64,000 nucleotides of DNA from Candidatus Ichthyocystis hellenicum (lineage in GTDB: Bacteria > Pseudomonadota > Gammaproteobacteria > Burkholderiales > 2013Ark19i): assembly GCF_001460935.1 (NCBI RefSeq), contig NZ_LN906597.1, positions 2,065,287 to 2,129,286 of the forward strand, read 5' to 3'. Shown here piece by piece: positions 51,947-60,785 of this stretch. The notes beneath the pieces are model-generated. The model saw only the letters and a list, made by a program, of their open reading frames with translations. It did no database searches and was not told where the DNA came from. Position 1 is the first letter of the stretch. Each line of letters begins with the position of its first letter. A program made the translations under genes and the position numbers.

Positions 51947-52482
51947 TTACACATCATTATCATTTATTGCTCTAGAGCGCTTTCTGGACGTTTTTAATTT
52001 TCTGGTTACTAGTGGTATGAAAAAATATAATAATAAAGCTAAAAGAGAACCCAAAACTATTATGATTATAACTGTTCTTTCTGTTTCCATTGAGTTTAGG
52101 CTTCTATGGGAATAAATGTCACGATTACTGCTGCTGATCATATTTGGGCAGGTGTGATAGGAGTAATCTCTCGTTCTAACAAGTTCTGAGAAATTACCAA
52201 GTCTATGTCTGGATTCGGCATCAAATGGGCTAGTATTCTTAATTTTTTCACATATACTCAGTGTTACTTCTCTAATCCTATTATATTTATACTCTATTCT
52301 TCCGACATTAATTGAAGTACGAGCCTCATCTACACAGCTGCGATTAATGCGATTAACTATTTGGTAGCTTTCTAATCTGTGTTCTATTGACATAAATTCT
52401 TCTGGATTAGTTCCAATTTTCTCAAGCTCAGATCTAACATTAATTCCTCCTGAAATAAGATTTTTTTCTCCAAATGCGAGGC
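51947..52482 (-). pseudogene. 5'-truncated group D gene
   Basis: Coding homology starts at about 52482, exactly where group C flank sequence begins (GGCAATATTTAAAGATATTA), so the 5' half was replaced by the third group C unit. What remains: 'CLAFGEKNLISGGINVRSEL', 'LSICEKIKNTSPFDAESRHR', a Cys-Pro element (YHTCPNM), a transmembrane helix (VIIIIVLGSLLALLLYFFI) and a basic tail ending INDNDV. ATG 52393 lies inside and gives 148 residues, but it has no ribosome binding site. Confidence 0.75.
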
Positions 52483-52947
52483 AATATTTAAAGATATTAT
52501 CTGATATCTTTTCTTCTATATACCTTACAAAACTTACAAAAAATTTACAGCTGTTACTTACTATATCAACAAGTGTAGTAGATATTTTTGGGCTAAGTTA
52601 AATTTATTTTTAGTGGTCGTAGTTGATAATTATATGTATTGAATGAGATCAAAAAATGGCGGCATGAAGTTGATAGATAGTGTACAATTGGAGAGCGTAT
52701 TGGTTGAGACTACGACACCTCTACGTTCACCATGATCGGCAGTAAGGTTAGAGGTTATAGGCTGGGGGGAAAATAATAAATAATCTTAGGAAATGAGCTT
52801 TATGTCTATAGCTAGCATCATTATTAATCACACAGATAGGGTGATGGGAACTGTTAAGAACTAATATAACTAATAATTCATTGAGTAGTAGGGCATTTAA
52901 ATACTAGACTCTGCGAAGTTCATATTAAAGAGTAAAGAGGCCTCTGG
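52483..52947. other. Upstream flank of group C unit 3
   Basis: Non-coding. It matches the flanks at 45855-46313 and 47590-48016, with small indels. Confidence 0.6.
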
Positions 52948-53592
52948 ATGTTTAACACTGAAAAGATAAGTACAGGCAGCAAGATTGTTTCTGGTTCACT
53001 TGATCAGTGTGATGATGTAGATAGTAGTGGTTGGTTGTCTGCCAATAGCGTGTCTTTATCTCGAAGTATTATTTTTTCTCCCAAAAATTTTATTGTTCCG
53101 TTAGTGATTTTTAAAATTATAGGATATGTTGCCGGGGAATGTAAATCAGAATCAGAAATTTTTATTAAAGAGTGGAACGGTCTTAAACGTCACATTTGCA
53201 AATTGATTAATGATACTAAAGAGGAAGATTTAATTGAATTATTAGGCGATAGCAGTGATTGTTTTCCATTGGTATTTCCCGGAGAAAATCATGATAAATT
53301 AAATTTGACTGATTTTATTGGTGTTTTTTTTAATACCAGTTTAATGATTCATAGTATGATTAACTACACCGACACAGATGATTATCCGTGCTACGAATAT
53401 TCTCATCAAAATTGTGCTAATATAACAAAATATATGGTGGATCCACCTGTTGAATCTGCAGAGCTGGATCCGATGGGTGTCGTTTTGTTATTGTTAGGTT
53501 TTGTTGTATTGTGTTTGGTGTTTGGTGTTTCCGTTGTTTCGTCATATTCAGTAAGGAATTCTCGTTCCAGGCGCAGAAACATGGTTGTTTAG
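52948..53592 (+). CDS. Group C two-signature membrane protein, copy 3
   Basis: 214 residues; AAAGAGG site before the ATG. Same layout as copies 1 and 2: hydrophobic segment ending IGYVAGE, signature 1 (WNGLKRHICKLINDT), signature 2 (NCANITKYMV), transmembrane helix (MGVVLLLLGFVVLCLVFGV), tail ending RNMVV. The sequon pattern is kept. It lies after a gap filled by minus-strand genes, so the array was split by insertion or the copy moved with its flanks. Confidence 0.85.
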   Translation: MFNTEKISTGSKIVSGSLDQCDDVDSSGWLSANSVSLSRSIIFSPKNFIVPLVIFKIIGYVAGECKSESEIFIKEWNGLKRHICKLINDTKEEDLIELLGDSSDCFPLVFPGENHDKLNLTDFIGVFFNTSLMIHSMINYTDTDDYPCYEYSHQNCANITKYMVDPPVESAELDPMGVVLLLLGFVVLCLVFGVSVVSSYSVRNSRSRRRNMVV

Positions 53593-54296
53593 CTACGTGG
53601 TTATGTGTGGGGCATTCTTATTATAAATAAAATACTAGTAAGATGTGTACGTAAATTTATATGGTGCGGCATGTGGTTTCTGTATCGAGCTACTGCTGCA
53701 GCATTTTTGTGATTATTTTCATAGATTGTGCTTTGTAATATCATTTACTGTTAACTATCGTTTATATAACAGAATACATATGTATTGTTATTAATGCTTA
53801 TTAAAATATCAATAACTAGGTTCTCCTATATCGACTCCGATATGTTATAAATTTTTATATGTTTTGTCATTTATATGCACTCGATTTAATTTAACGAAAA
53901 TATCGTTGTTATTACGTATAAAATATTTTGGTGTTTAATAAATATGACAATTCTCTAATTACACATCTTACTAACACAAAATTATACATTATCTAAATCA
54001 TAGTAGTTATATTTATGTTGTTTGATATATTAAATAGTTCTAATATAATATTTGTCATATATTTGAAATAAATATTATCTGTTAAGCATTTGAACATGAA
54101 GGTCTCCATAAATCTAAATATTACTTAATTAAGTAATATTTAATAAAAATATAATATGATAATAGTTACATGAATTAGGCGATGGATGAATTTACTATTT
54201 ATTGCCGTATAATCAATTATTAATGCCAATTAGTATAAATAGCATGACATCTATATTGTGCGATTGTACATAGTGTTAGAGCATATTTTATGGATT
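53593..54296. other. Group C downstream flank and intergenic
   Basis: Conserved unit flank to 54079, then 200 bp of unassigned AT-rich sequence. Confidence 0.5.
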
Positions 54297-55586
54297 TCAA
54301 AACGATGTTTCCGGGTCTGGGGTTTCATCAAAGTATGAATCGGATTCATCAAAGTATGAATTGGATTCATCTTCCTCTGAAATTGTTTCCAATGTGTGTC
54401 TTACTATAAAAGCACTGTGTTGCTGTAGTTTAGATATTCCTTGGGTTGATTTTTCTTTAGTGCATGTATAATCTGGTTCCACGTGATCACTTGAATAATA
54501 TTTAACCAGATCTGTTTCCTGATTTTCTTTGTGTAGTTCACAGCTAATCATATCAGTTACGGTTGATTCTTTAGTTTCTAAAAAATATGCTGGTATTAGG
54601 CACGAACTAGGATCAAGGATATCTGGTTCGTTTCTTGCGGCATAATCTTGGCTATTTATTACTTCAACATTAAACGTCGGTTTTTTCATTTTTCTAGATT
54701 TTCTATAATTATTTAATGCGCAACATGAGATAGTTACTGCGGGAATTACAAAAACTACTAGTACTATCAAAGATACTGGTTTTATGTACCCCAAGTCATG
54801 AAGTTCATCACTAACGTCCGTTGGAGGACATACGTATTCCATGGTAGAGTTGCAAATGTCCATATTTACATCATCTTTAGGGCCGTACATAACTAATGAT
54901 CTATTATGAACAACATCTAATGCAATTTCTTTATCTGAAGAGTTTAATTTAGCGTTTCCATGTATTATGATACTAAACATCTCAGAAGACTTGCTGACCA
55001 TTTTGCTTACTATGTCAAATTTTTTTGTTTTATTGTATCTGCTGAATACATCAGTTAATTCATCGACTTTTTTCATTCCACAGTGAATTAAATCTGTTTC
55101 TGAAATATTTTGTAGATATGATCGCAATTCATATCTGGACGTTGAGGCACCTCTAGTATAAGGAAAATCTGATATATAAACCATTAGGCACAGATTTGAC
55201 AGAAATACCTTAGTTAAGTCTAGTTCTATTTCTGTTGTTTCATTGTTACCGATTGCTAATTCTACAAAATTTGCAAAACATGCAAGCATAAATAAACTTC
55301 TTATTGTTGCTGCTGATCTATTAATTAATGAAGTGGTTGATCTTCTAATACCATTAATTATGCTGGATACAGTACTACCACAGCAGCCAACTTCTTGTGT
55401 CCTTGCTTTTCCTGTTCTACAAGGTGAATTATCTGAATGGGGTTGATAGACGGTAGTAAGACTAGAACCTTCGGTAACTGAGGATTCATCACCGGATTGA
55501 TCTTCATCCTCTTGATCATGCTCGATTACAGAGCATATTTCTTCTGAAGGAACCAGGCTATTTGCATATTTGTTACCAAAATTCAT
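54297..55586 (-). CDS. Singleton two-signature membrane protein with long cytoplasmic tail
   Basis: 429 residues from ATG 55586 (GAGAG upstream); the frame is open to a TTG at 55625. Acidic N-terminus of about 75 residues; basic, then hydrophobic segment (IRSLFMLACFANFVELAIG); signature 1 in divergent form (VFLSNLCLMVYISDF); a Cys domain with sequons and no stalk; a Cys motif where signature 2 belongs (DICNSTMEYVC); transmembrane helix (PVSLIVLVVFVIPAVTISCC); a tail of about 130 residues. The tail ends with a duplicated acidic Tyr motif (ESNSYFDES, then DSYFDETPD), which looks like a substrate for host kinases. Closest in layout to the 25753 singleton. Function unknown. Confidence 0.75.
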   Translation of the reverse strand: MNFGNKYANSLVPSEEICSVIEHDQEDEDQSGDESSVTEGSSLTTVYQPHSDNSPCRTGKARTQEVGCCGSTVSSIINGIRRSTTSLINRSAATIRSLFMLACFANFVELAIGNNETTEIELDLTKVFLSNLCLMVYISDFPYTRGASTSRYELRSYLQNISETDLIHCGMKKVDELTDVFSRYNKTKKFDIVSKMVSKSSEMFSIIIHGNAKLNSSDKEIALDVVHNRSLVMYGPKDDVNMDICNSTMEYVCPPTDVSDELHDLGYIKPVSLIVLVVFVIPAVTISCCALNNYRKSRKMKKPTFNVEVINSQDYAARNEPDILDPSSCLIPAYFLETKESTVTDMISCELHKENQETDLVKYYSSDHVEPDYTCTKEKSTQGISKLQQHSAFIVRHTLETISEEDESNSYFDESDSYFDETPDPETSF

Positions 55587-55775
55587 TTGTTCACTCTCTA
55601 TATCAAAATAAGTAGTTTCACACAAAGTAGTTTCATATAAAGTATTTTCATATAAATCTATGTTTATAATCTAGTCTTAATTATTAATTATGCACTCAAA
55701 TATGCATTAACAAAATATTTTCAACAAGCTACTGTTGGTTTTTACAAGGCCACAGCAGGATTTTGCAAAACTGAT

Positions 55776-57269
55776 ATGGAAATTAAAGCCATCATTGAGC
55801 TATTACTTAGCAGATGGATAAAAATAGAGGAGGGAGTAGTTTCTTTTAAAACACACATTCCCATTGACTTCGTTAATATATCAAGAGATATGGTAGAAGC
55901 AACTAAAACAAATGATTCCTTCCAATTGAGAATGCTACGTGACAAGGATTACAAAATTCATACTGAAATTCCTCCTCAACAAACATCAAAAATACGTTTC
56001 TCATTTGACAGAATGTTAGGAAAAAGACCCATTTCAATAAAAAAAATCTATCCTAGATTTAACCTGAAGAAAGTAGAAGAAACAATGAAAGCAACCAAAT
56101 ATCTATCAATGAGACCAAACAATTCGCCAGAAGCCAAAATACTAATATTGCCACAAGGAAAACCGGTAGTTTACCATCCAGCTTACGAGGCTTTTACTTT
56201 TGGCACGGGAGCTCCTGACAGGAATAACGTATTAAATAAATTCAAATATATACGCGCCACAGTGAGCTCTGAAGAAAACTTTTTTCGCTTTAATCCCAGA
56301 ATTACAATCGCTAAGTACCTCCCCATAATAACCTACTCTACTGGTTTCGGAGGTATTCTTGCCGTTAGTTATGATAGAGGGTACTATGATTATGACAGAC
56401 GGCAAGAAACCTTCGTAACTGTTGGCCCAGATTCACCTTCGCTTATGATTCCTCCCGGACTAGATCTACCAGTAAACCAGATTGGCATTACAGGTGTTAT
56501 GCACAACTCTTGGGACAAAGACGCTTTAACACGAAGGTATACTGTAGACATAAAACCCCAGTCAACAGCAGCATTTATCGTTAATCCCAACGCAAATGTA
56601 AAATTTAGACAAATGGGTAGCACATCTAAAATAGCAATTACTGAATGGTACCCAGGACAGATTGAAGAAGTAAAAATAACTGATGAATATAGCAATGGAT
56701 ACCTGTTGAGTCTAGAGATAAAACCAACACCTGTAGAAGAATCAAAGCGGAAAAATGAATCATCAAGTGAGTCTCCTTTTGATCAATGGAAAAAACACTT
56801 GCCAGAATGCGACCTGGAAGATCCTGACCCAAAGGATCACAACATCAACTATTACGACGCACTGGCAGGTAGACCTAAAACCACAACCAAACTTCATATT
56901 CCCAGAGGTAAAGCAACAACTTTAACCCTTACAGAAGGAATAGACTCCGAGAGCAAAAAGGAATATCACAGCTTAACGTGCAGCACAAACAAAGATGGAG
57001 TTAATATAGAATTTGTTGGAAAACCTAGGGTGTGGCTAAATGAAACCGAAACATATAGCCTTACCAATCAATGGACCGTCGGACAAGCAAAAGAAATAAG
57101 AAATGAAGTAGTATTTTTGCTTGGAAAAAAAATAAGAACTGGACTCAGCCCTTCCAACCACCAACTTAATATTGCTTGGGAAAAGGTAACTCCAGTGTAT
57201 GATTTAACTTGTCGCACTGATAAAGATGCTTTCGTAGGAACCGGATGGCTGATACGGTATCTCAAATAA
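55776..57269 (+). CDS. Orphan 497-residue protein, probably beta-rich
   Basis: ATG 55776 has no clear ribosome binding site but is the first ATG in frame. No signal peptide or transmembrane segment. The N-terminal 25 residues are helical (MEIKAIIELLLSRWIKIEEG). Most of the rest alternates short hydrophobic strands with polar turns and contains many Pro and Tyr, for example 'YLPIITYSTGFGGILAVSYD' and 'KATTLTLTEGIDSE', suggesting a beta-rich soluble protein. Charged Lys/Glu stretch near residue 325. A possible decayed relative lies at 20043-20690. It is divergently placed to the 54297 gene (190 bp apart). Not recognised. Confidence 0.65.
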   Translation: MEIKAIIELLLSRWIKIEEGVVSFKTHIPIDFVNISRDMVEATKTNDSFQLRMLRDKDYKIHTEIPPQQTSKIRFSFDRMLGKRPISIKKIYPRFNLKKVEETMKATKYLSMRPNNSPEAKILILPQGKPVVYHPAYEAFTFGTGAPDRNNVLNKFKYIRATVSSEENFFRFNPRITIAKYLPIITYSTGFGGILAVSYDRGYYDYDRRQETFVTVGPDSPSLMIPPGLDLPVNQIGITGVMHNSWDKDALTRRYTVDIKPQSTAAFIVNPNANVKFRQMGSTSKIAITEWYPGQIEEVKITDEYSNGYLLSLEIKPTPVEESKRKNESSSESPFDQWKKHLPECDLEDPDPKDHNINYYDALAGRPKTTTKLHIPRGKATTLTLTEGIDSESKKEYHSLTCSTNKDGVNIEFVGKPRVWLNETETYSLTNQWTVGQAKEIRNEVVFLLGKKIRTGLSPSNHQLNIAWEKVTPVYDLTCRTDKDAFVGTGWLIRYLK

Positions 57270-57551
57270 ATCACTTAACACTTAAAAATAAACCAATCAT
57301 AAATAAGTATTTTTTACTTACAAAATAAAATTTCTTATATGAATCAAATTACGCCAATTATGAGTTTACAAAAAAGTTATTAGTTATTATTCTTAGTTAT
57401 TAATATAATAGCTATCATACTCAAGCGTGTACTAAAAACTTTCAGGAGAAACTATTATGTAGAACCGCATCACAGATTGTAAATATTCGAAGACAAGTAA
57501 AATCTAACAGTACCGAATCGTATTGTACCAGAGCTATTAGAGGAAATAATT

Positions 57552-58709
57552 GTGTTCAATAACATCAGAAATTTGCAAATCTCAAGCATAGACGAAAACG
57601 ACAATGAATCGGAAGAACAAGATGCGTCCAGCACAGAAAATGGAAATGTGTCAACGGAAGCAGAAGAAACTTCATCACCATTATCATCTTCGGAGAGAAC
57701 AAATAGTCCTGCTGCAGATTATACGCCTACGAACACATTATGCATGAGAACCATGAGAACATCACTGATAGTTTCACTGATAATTTCTATGCTAAGCACA
57801 GTAACAGGCAGTGCTGCAAGAGCAGGTGAATATATTTTCATTAAAGCGATGGAACTGTATATGAGGCATAGTAATATGCTCTGCTTGCTGAAAGGATTGC
57901 TTAGACTAGGAGAAGATGATCTTATTTCACACGGAGTAAACATAAGATCTGAAGTTGAAGAAACCGGAGTAAGTCTAGATGATATTATGTTAGGAAATGG
58001 TGATTTTGGTAGCATTAGCACAATTGTTCACGATGAAGCATTATACTCCGCTAACGCAACCAACATCACGGAAATTGAATTTAGGTACTCAAGTGTAGAA
58101 AGAATCATACTGAACGCATGTGAAAGGATTAAAAATATAACCTATTTTAACGAACATTCAAGAAATCAGCTTGCTAATACTTCAGAGCTCATCAGAAATT
58201 CTGATACCTCATATATCGGTTGCCCATATACCCAATTCGGTAGTGATGTTAGTATATCTGAACATGTAAACTCCACTACGACAGACAGAACGGTCTTAAG
58301 AGCAACTGTATTAATCATCGTCTGCACAATATTATCTTTGATTGTAATGATTATTATGAGAAATCCTCTACAACGCAGACAACGCAATCATGATGGCAAC
58401 CGATTGGGAATGATTGAATTAAAAACCTATGGACTAAGCACTAGCCGCATTTGTTTATTAGAAGAAACCGATCATGAGTTTGATAATGATCATGATGTTC
58501 GGGATAATCAATCTAACGTAGGTCATGGCTGTGATAATAAAGGAAGCTTACTTCTTGGAAATACATTGGGCAGTACAAATGATAAACCTCTAAAAAAAGA
58601 AAAACACAGAAATAACGATGTTCATTTATTAATGGAAAACAACAGATCCAGACCTGCGGATAACGCATCACATTTCTCTTTGTGGATCATAATTTTCTCA
58701 ACGCACTGA
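57552..58709 (+). CDS. Group D two-signature membrane protein (intact reference copy)
   Basis: 385 residues. GTG 57552 is seven bases after AGGA; two other group D loci show the same GTG arrangement. Acidic Ser-rich N-terminus (about 60 residues), hydrophobic segment (about 67-90, ending MLSTVTG), signature 1 in altered form (MLCLLKGLLRLGEDDL), 'ISHGVNIRSEVEE', 'ILNACERIKNITYF' with a sequon, a Cys-Pro motif (YIGCPYT), transmembrane helix (about 240-262), then a long polar tail of about 120 residues ending in a hydrophobic SLWIIIFSTH. All other group D loci here are broken, so this is the only intact copy. Confidence 0.8.
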   Translation: MFNNIRNLQISSIDENDNESEEQDASSTENGNVSTEAEETSSPLSSSERTNSPAADYTPTNTLCMRTMRTSLIVSLIISMLSTVTGSAARAGEYIFIKAMELYMRHSNMLCLLKGLLRLGEDDLISHGVNIRSEVEETGVSLDDIMLGNGDFGSISTIVHDEALYSANATNITEIEFRYSSVERIILNACERIKNITYFNEHSRNQLANTSELIRNSDTSYIGCPYTQFGSDVSISEHVNSTTTDRTVLRATVLIIVCTILSLIVMIIMRNPLQRRQRNHDGNRLGMIELKTYGLSTSRICLLEETDHEFDNDHDVRDNQSNVGHGCDNKGSLLLGNTLGSTNDKPLKKEKHRNNDVHLLMENNRSRPADNASHFSLWIIIFSTH

Positions 58710-58750
58710 ATTAAACTATAAGCAAATACAATCTCATAATAAAGAAAAAA

Positions 58751-58790
58751 ATAAAGTCTGCTATCATTGACGGCAGACTTTATGTTACTT
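58751..58790 (-). terminator. Terminator of the 58791 gene
   Basis: Stem AAAGTCTGC / GCAGACTTT (58753-58761, 58773-58781); on the minus strand a T-run (TTATTTTTTT) follows. It may serve both convergent genes. Confidence 0.8.
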
Positions 58791-60029
58791 CTATACAAGA
58801 TCTTCCTCATTTTCGGTATCATCTTGTGGTACAGGCTGAGGTTGTTGTGCCTTACAAGACCTGTATCCAAGAATAGCAGATAGAGCAATAGAAAGGACTA
58901 TAAAGGCAACTAATATGGCAATAAGTATTGACAAGCCTCTGCCGTAAGGTGTTATCCCCTCTGGGATAAGAGTAGGCATATCTACGGTAGTTGAGTTTAT
59001 AATTCCAGGAGCCATAGTCGTTGAATTCAGTGTGACTGAACCAGTAGCTACGGTTGTTGAATTCACAATCTCCGATTCAAGGGTAGTAGAATTTAGTATT
59101 TCAGATGCCATAGTCGTAGATTTCATTACTTCTGACGCCATGTTCAATGCTCGAAGGGTTGAGGATGCGCTAGTAGCCATAGTCGTTGAATTCAGTGTGA
59201 CTGAACCAGTAGTTACGGTTGTTGAATTCACAATCTCCGATTCAAGGGTAGTAGATTTTACTACTTCTGATGCTATAGTAGTTAAATGCACCATTTTTGG
59301 GACAACAGTTGCAGATTCTACAACTTTAGATATTGATGATGCACTTGGATAAGTTAAGTACGATTTTATACTTGGGCAACACGTATCGGGGATATAATGG
59401 TTAATGTTGAAATCTTCGTCACAGAAATTTTCAGTAATTGAATCACAGGCATCCCTCACTAGACCACAAGCGCCTCTATTTAAACTACACAGCCTGACAC
59501 CTGATCTCCTCATTTCTCTAGAAACCTTAATATATTCATCATTAATATATCTAGACATATCCCATAATTGCGTAAAAAAGTTGTCTCCTCCAGCATCATT
59601 CGGATCAATCTCAGAGGGAATAAGCATAGGAATAGTAAAATTAAAGGCGGGATCCTTTTTCAATAATGCCACAGATGATTTAAAAGCGGAATTAACCACT
59701 TTTTCGACATACTGAGTATCATTGCCCTTGATTCTAATCAAGCTACACAGCGACGATTCTAAAGAACATAAATAAGATGAAAGTGAGTTACTTCTTACTT
59801 GAGATCCATCTACACCACCTAACATACTAAGTGCAATTAGTGGAAATGATACAAAACTATTAGCAAAAGATTTGGTAAACGAAGAAGCATTTTGGTAATT
59901 TATTTTCTTCTCCATAACCACAACTTCTGTGTATTCACTTTCTTCCACAACTTCATGTGAATCTACAGATTGATATACACAGTTACTACTGCACGAACAA
60001 TCTAAATGCTTACTATCTGCATAAAACAT
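58791..60029 (-). CDS. Group B mucin-like membrane protein with repeated stalk
   Basis: 412 residues. ATG 60029 follows TTTTTTACAGGAAAAATA, the standard leader. Start MFYADSKHLDCSCSSNC; acidic 'DSHEVVEESEYTEVVVMEKK'; signal-like segment ending LGGVDG; signature 1 (LCSLESSLCSLIRIKGNDTQ); signature 2 (CCPSIKSYLTYPS). The Ser/Thr stalk has two copies of a 34-residue repeat (TTLESEIVNSTT, then GSVTLNSTTMA) carrying repeated N-S-T sequons. Transmembrane helix (about 365-388), tail ending NEEDLV. The TATAGT promoter element of other group B genes is missing: the large inverted repeat begins 30 bp upstream, so its expression control was probably changed. Confidence 0.85.
   Translation of the reverse strand: MFYADSKHLDCSCSSNCVYQSVDSHEVVEESEYTEVVVMEKKINYQNASSFTKSFANSFVSFPLIALSMLGGVDGSQVRSNSLSSYLCSLESSLCSLIRIKGNDTQYVEKVVNSAFKSSVALLKKDPAFNFTIPMLIPSEIDPNDAGGDNFFTQLWDMSRYINDEYIKVSREMRRSGVRLCSLNRGACGLVRDACDSITENFCDEDFNINHYIPDTCCPSIKSYLTYPSASSISKVVESATVVPKMVHLTTIASEVVKSTTLESEIVNSTTVTTGSVTLNSTTMATSASSTLRALNMASEVMKSTTMASEILNSTTLESEIVNSTTVATGSVTLNSTTMAPGIINSTTVDMPTLIPEGITPYGRGLSILIAILVAFIVLSIALSAILGYRSCKAQQPQPVPQDDTENEEDLV
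59025..59255 (-). repeat. Stalk repeat with N-S-T sequons
   Basis: The blocks 59025-59095 and 59180-59255 share GTTGAATTCAGTGTGACTGA and TTGAATTCACAATCTCCGAT. In the protein they give two copies of ESEIVNSTTV-TGSVTLNSTTMA. Confidence 0.85.
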
Positions 60030-60056
60030 TATTTTTCCTGTAAAAAATAAACATAG
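60030..60056 (-). promoter_or_regulatory. Group B leader with ribosome binding site
   Basis: On the minus strand GTTTATTTTTTACAGGAAAA then ATA and ATG 60029. Sequence upstream of this point belongs to the large inverted repeat. Confidence 0.6.
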
Positions 60057-60107
60057 CTATTCTTTCTCTACATGTATCGAATTGGAAACGTATCAGGAGC
60101 ACAAATC

Positions 60108-60785
60108 ATGATATCAGATTATGACTTCCGAGATAACAAAACATCAGAATCAAACTCGGATGACAACACAGGTAAAGAAGAAACAGAAACTGACTCTATG
60201 CCAATACCATTAAACACCTCAGTAAAAACTTCCTACAAAAATTGCACACGTTCATTTAAAGAAAATTGCCATATCGATATTGAGCTAGAACAAATAACTG
60301 CACATACTACCGAAGAGAAAAAAACAGATGAACCAGTATCATCTTTGTTATCACCACCACAAAGTGAATTAGGTAATGTATGCGTAGGTATTAATTGCAC
60401 AGAGTTGGATGAAATGGAAAGAAGACCTGCATCTTCATCTGAGTTATTATTAACTTCCGCAAACAGAGATAACACACGAGTAACATATACAGAGATAGAG
60501 TTAGCCGCCAATGTGAAAGATAGAAATAAAAAAACACTACGACAACTTGGATACCACCGAATCATCCTTCTCTGCACCCTGGCATTTTTATCCCTAGTAA
60601 TAATAGCCTACTCACTCTGCCCAAAAGGCGGAAGACAGGAACTTATTATACTTTTTGCTATTACTGGCGTAGGTATTTTAGCTGCCTTGGGAGTACATCT
60701 ATATTTATGCCATGAAACGCGCATAGGGATACCACGCGAATTTGAACGGCGCCGCAATGAAATACTTCGCCACCAGCAATTGTAA
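60108..60785 (+). CDS. Inc-like double-helix hairpin protein, left arm copy
   Basis: 225 residues from ATG 60108, which follows AGGAG by eight bases; the in-frame ATG at 60072 would put the site inside the gene. A polar N-terminus of about 140 residues is rich in Ser, Thr and Asp with two Cys (NVCVGINCTELDE). Two transmembrane helices (RIILLCTLAFLSLVIIAYSL and LIILFAITGVGILAALGVHL) are separated by only about 10 residues (CPKGGRQE), then a basic end (FERRRNEILRHQQL). A short loop between two helices is typical of chlamydial inclusion membrane (Inc) proteins. Homology to them is not claimed. Its twin lies at 62054-62731. Confidence 0.8.
   Translation: MISDYDFRDNKTSESNSDDNTGKEETETDSMPIPLNTSVKTSYKNCTRSFKENCHIDIELEQITAHTTEEKKTDEPVSSLLSPPQSELGNVCVGINCTELDEMERRPASSSELLLTSANRDNTRVTYTEIELAANVKDRNKKTLRQLGYHRIILLCTLAFLSLVIIAYSLCPKGGRQELIILFAITGVGILAALGVHLYLCHETRIGIPREFERRRNEILRHQQL

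Larger units (their letters stand above)
45600..54079. repeat. Three-copy group C array, units of about 1.7 kb
   Basis: Unit 1 (about 45600-47460) and unit 2 (about 47461-49147) are adjacent. Unit 3 (about 52482-54079) is separated by 3.3 kb of minus-strand genes. Homology covers 0.5-0.7 kb upstream, the gene and 0.48 kb downstream, ending at AAATAAATATTATC in each. Confidence 0.85.
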
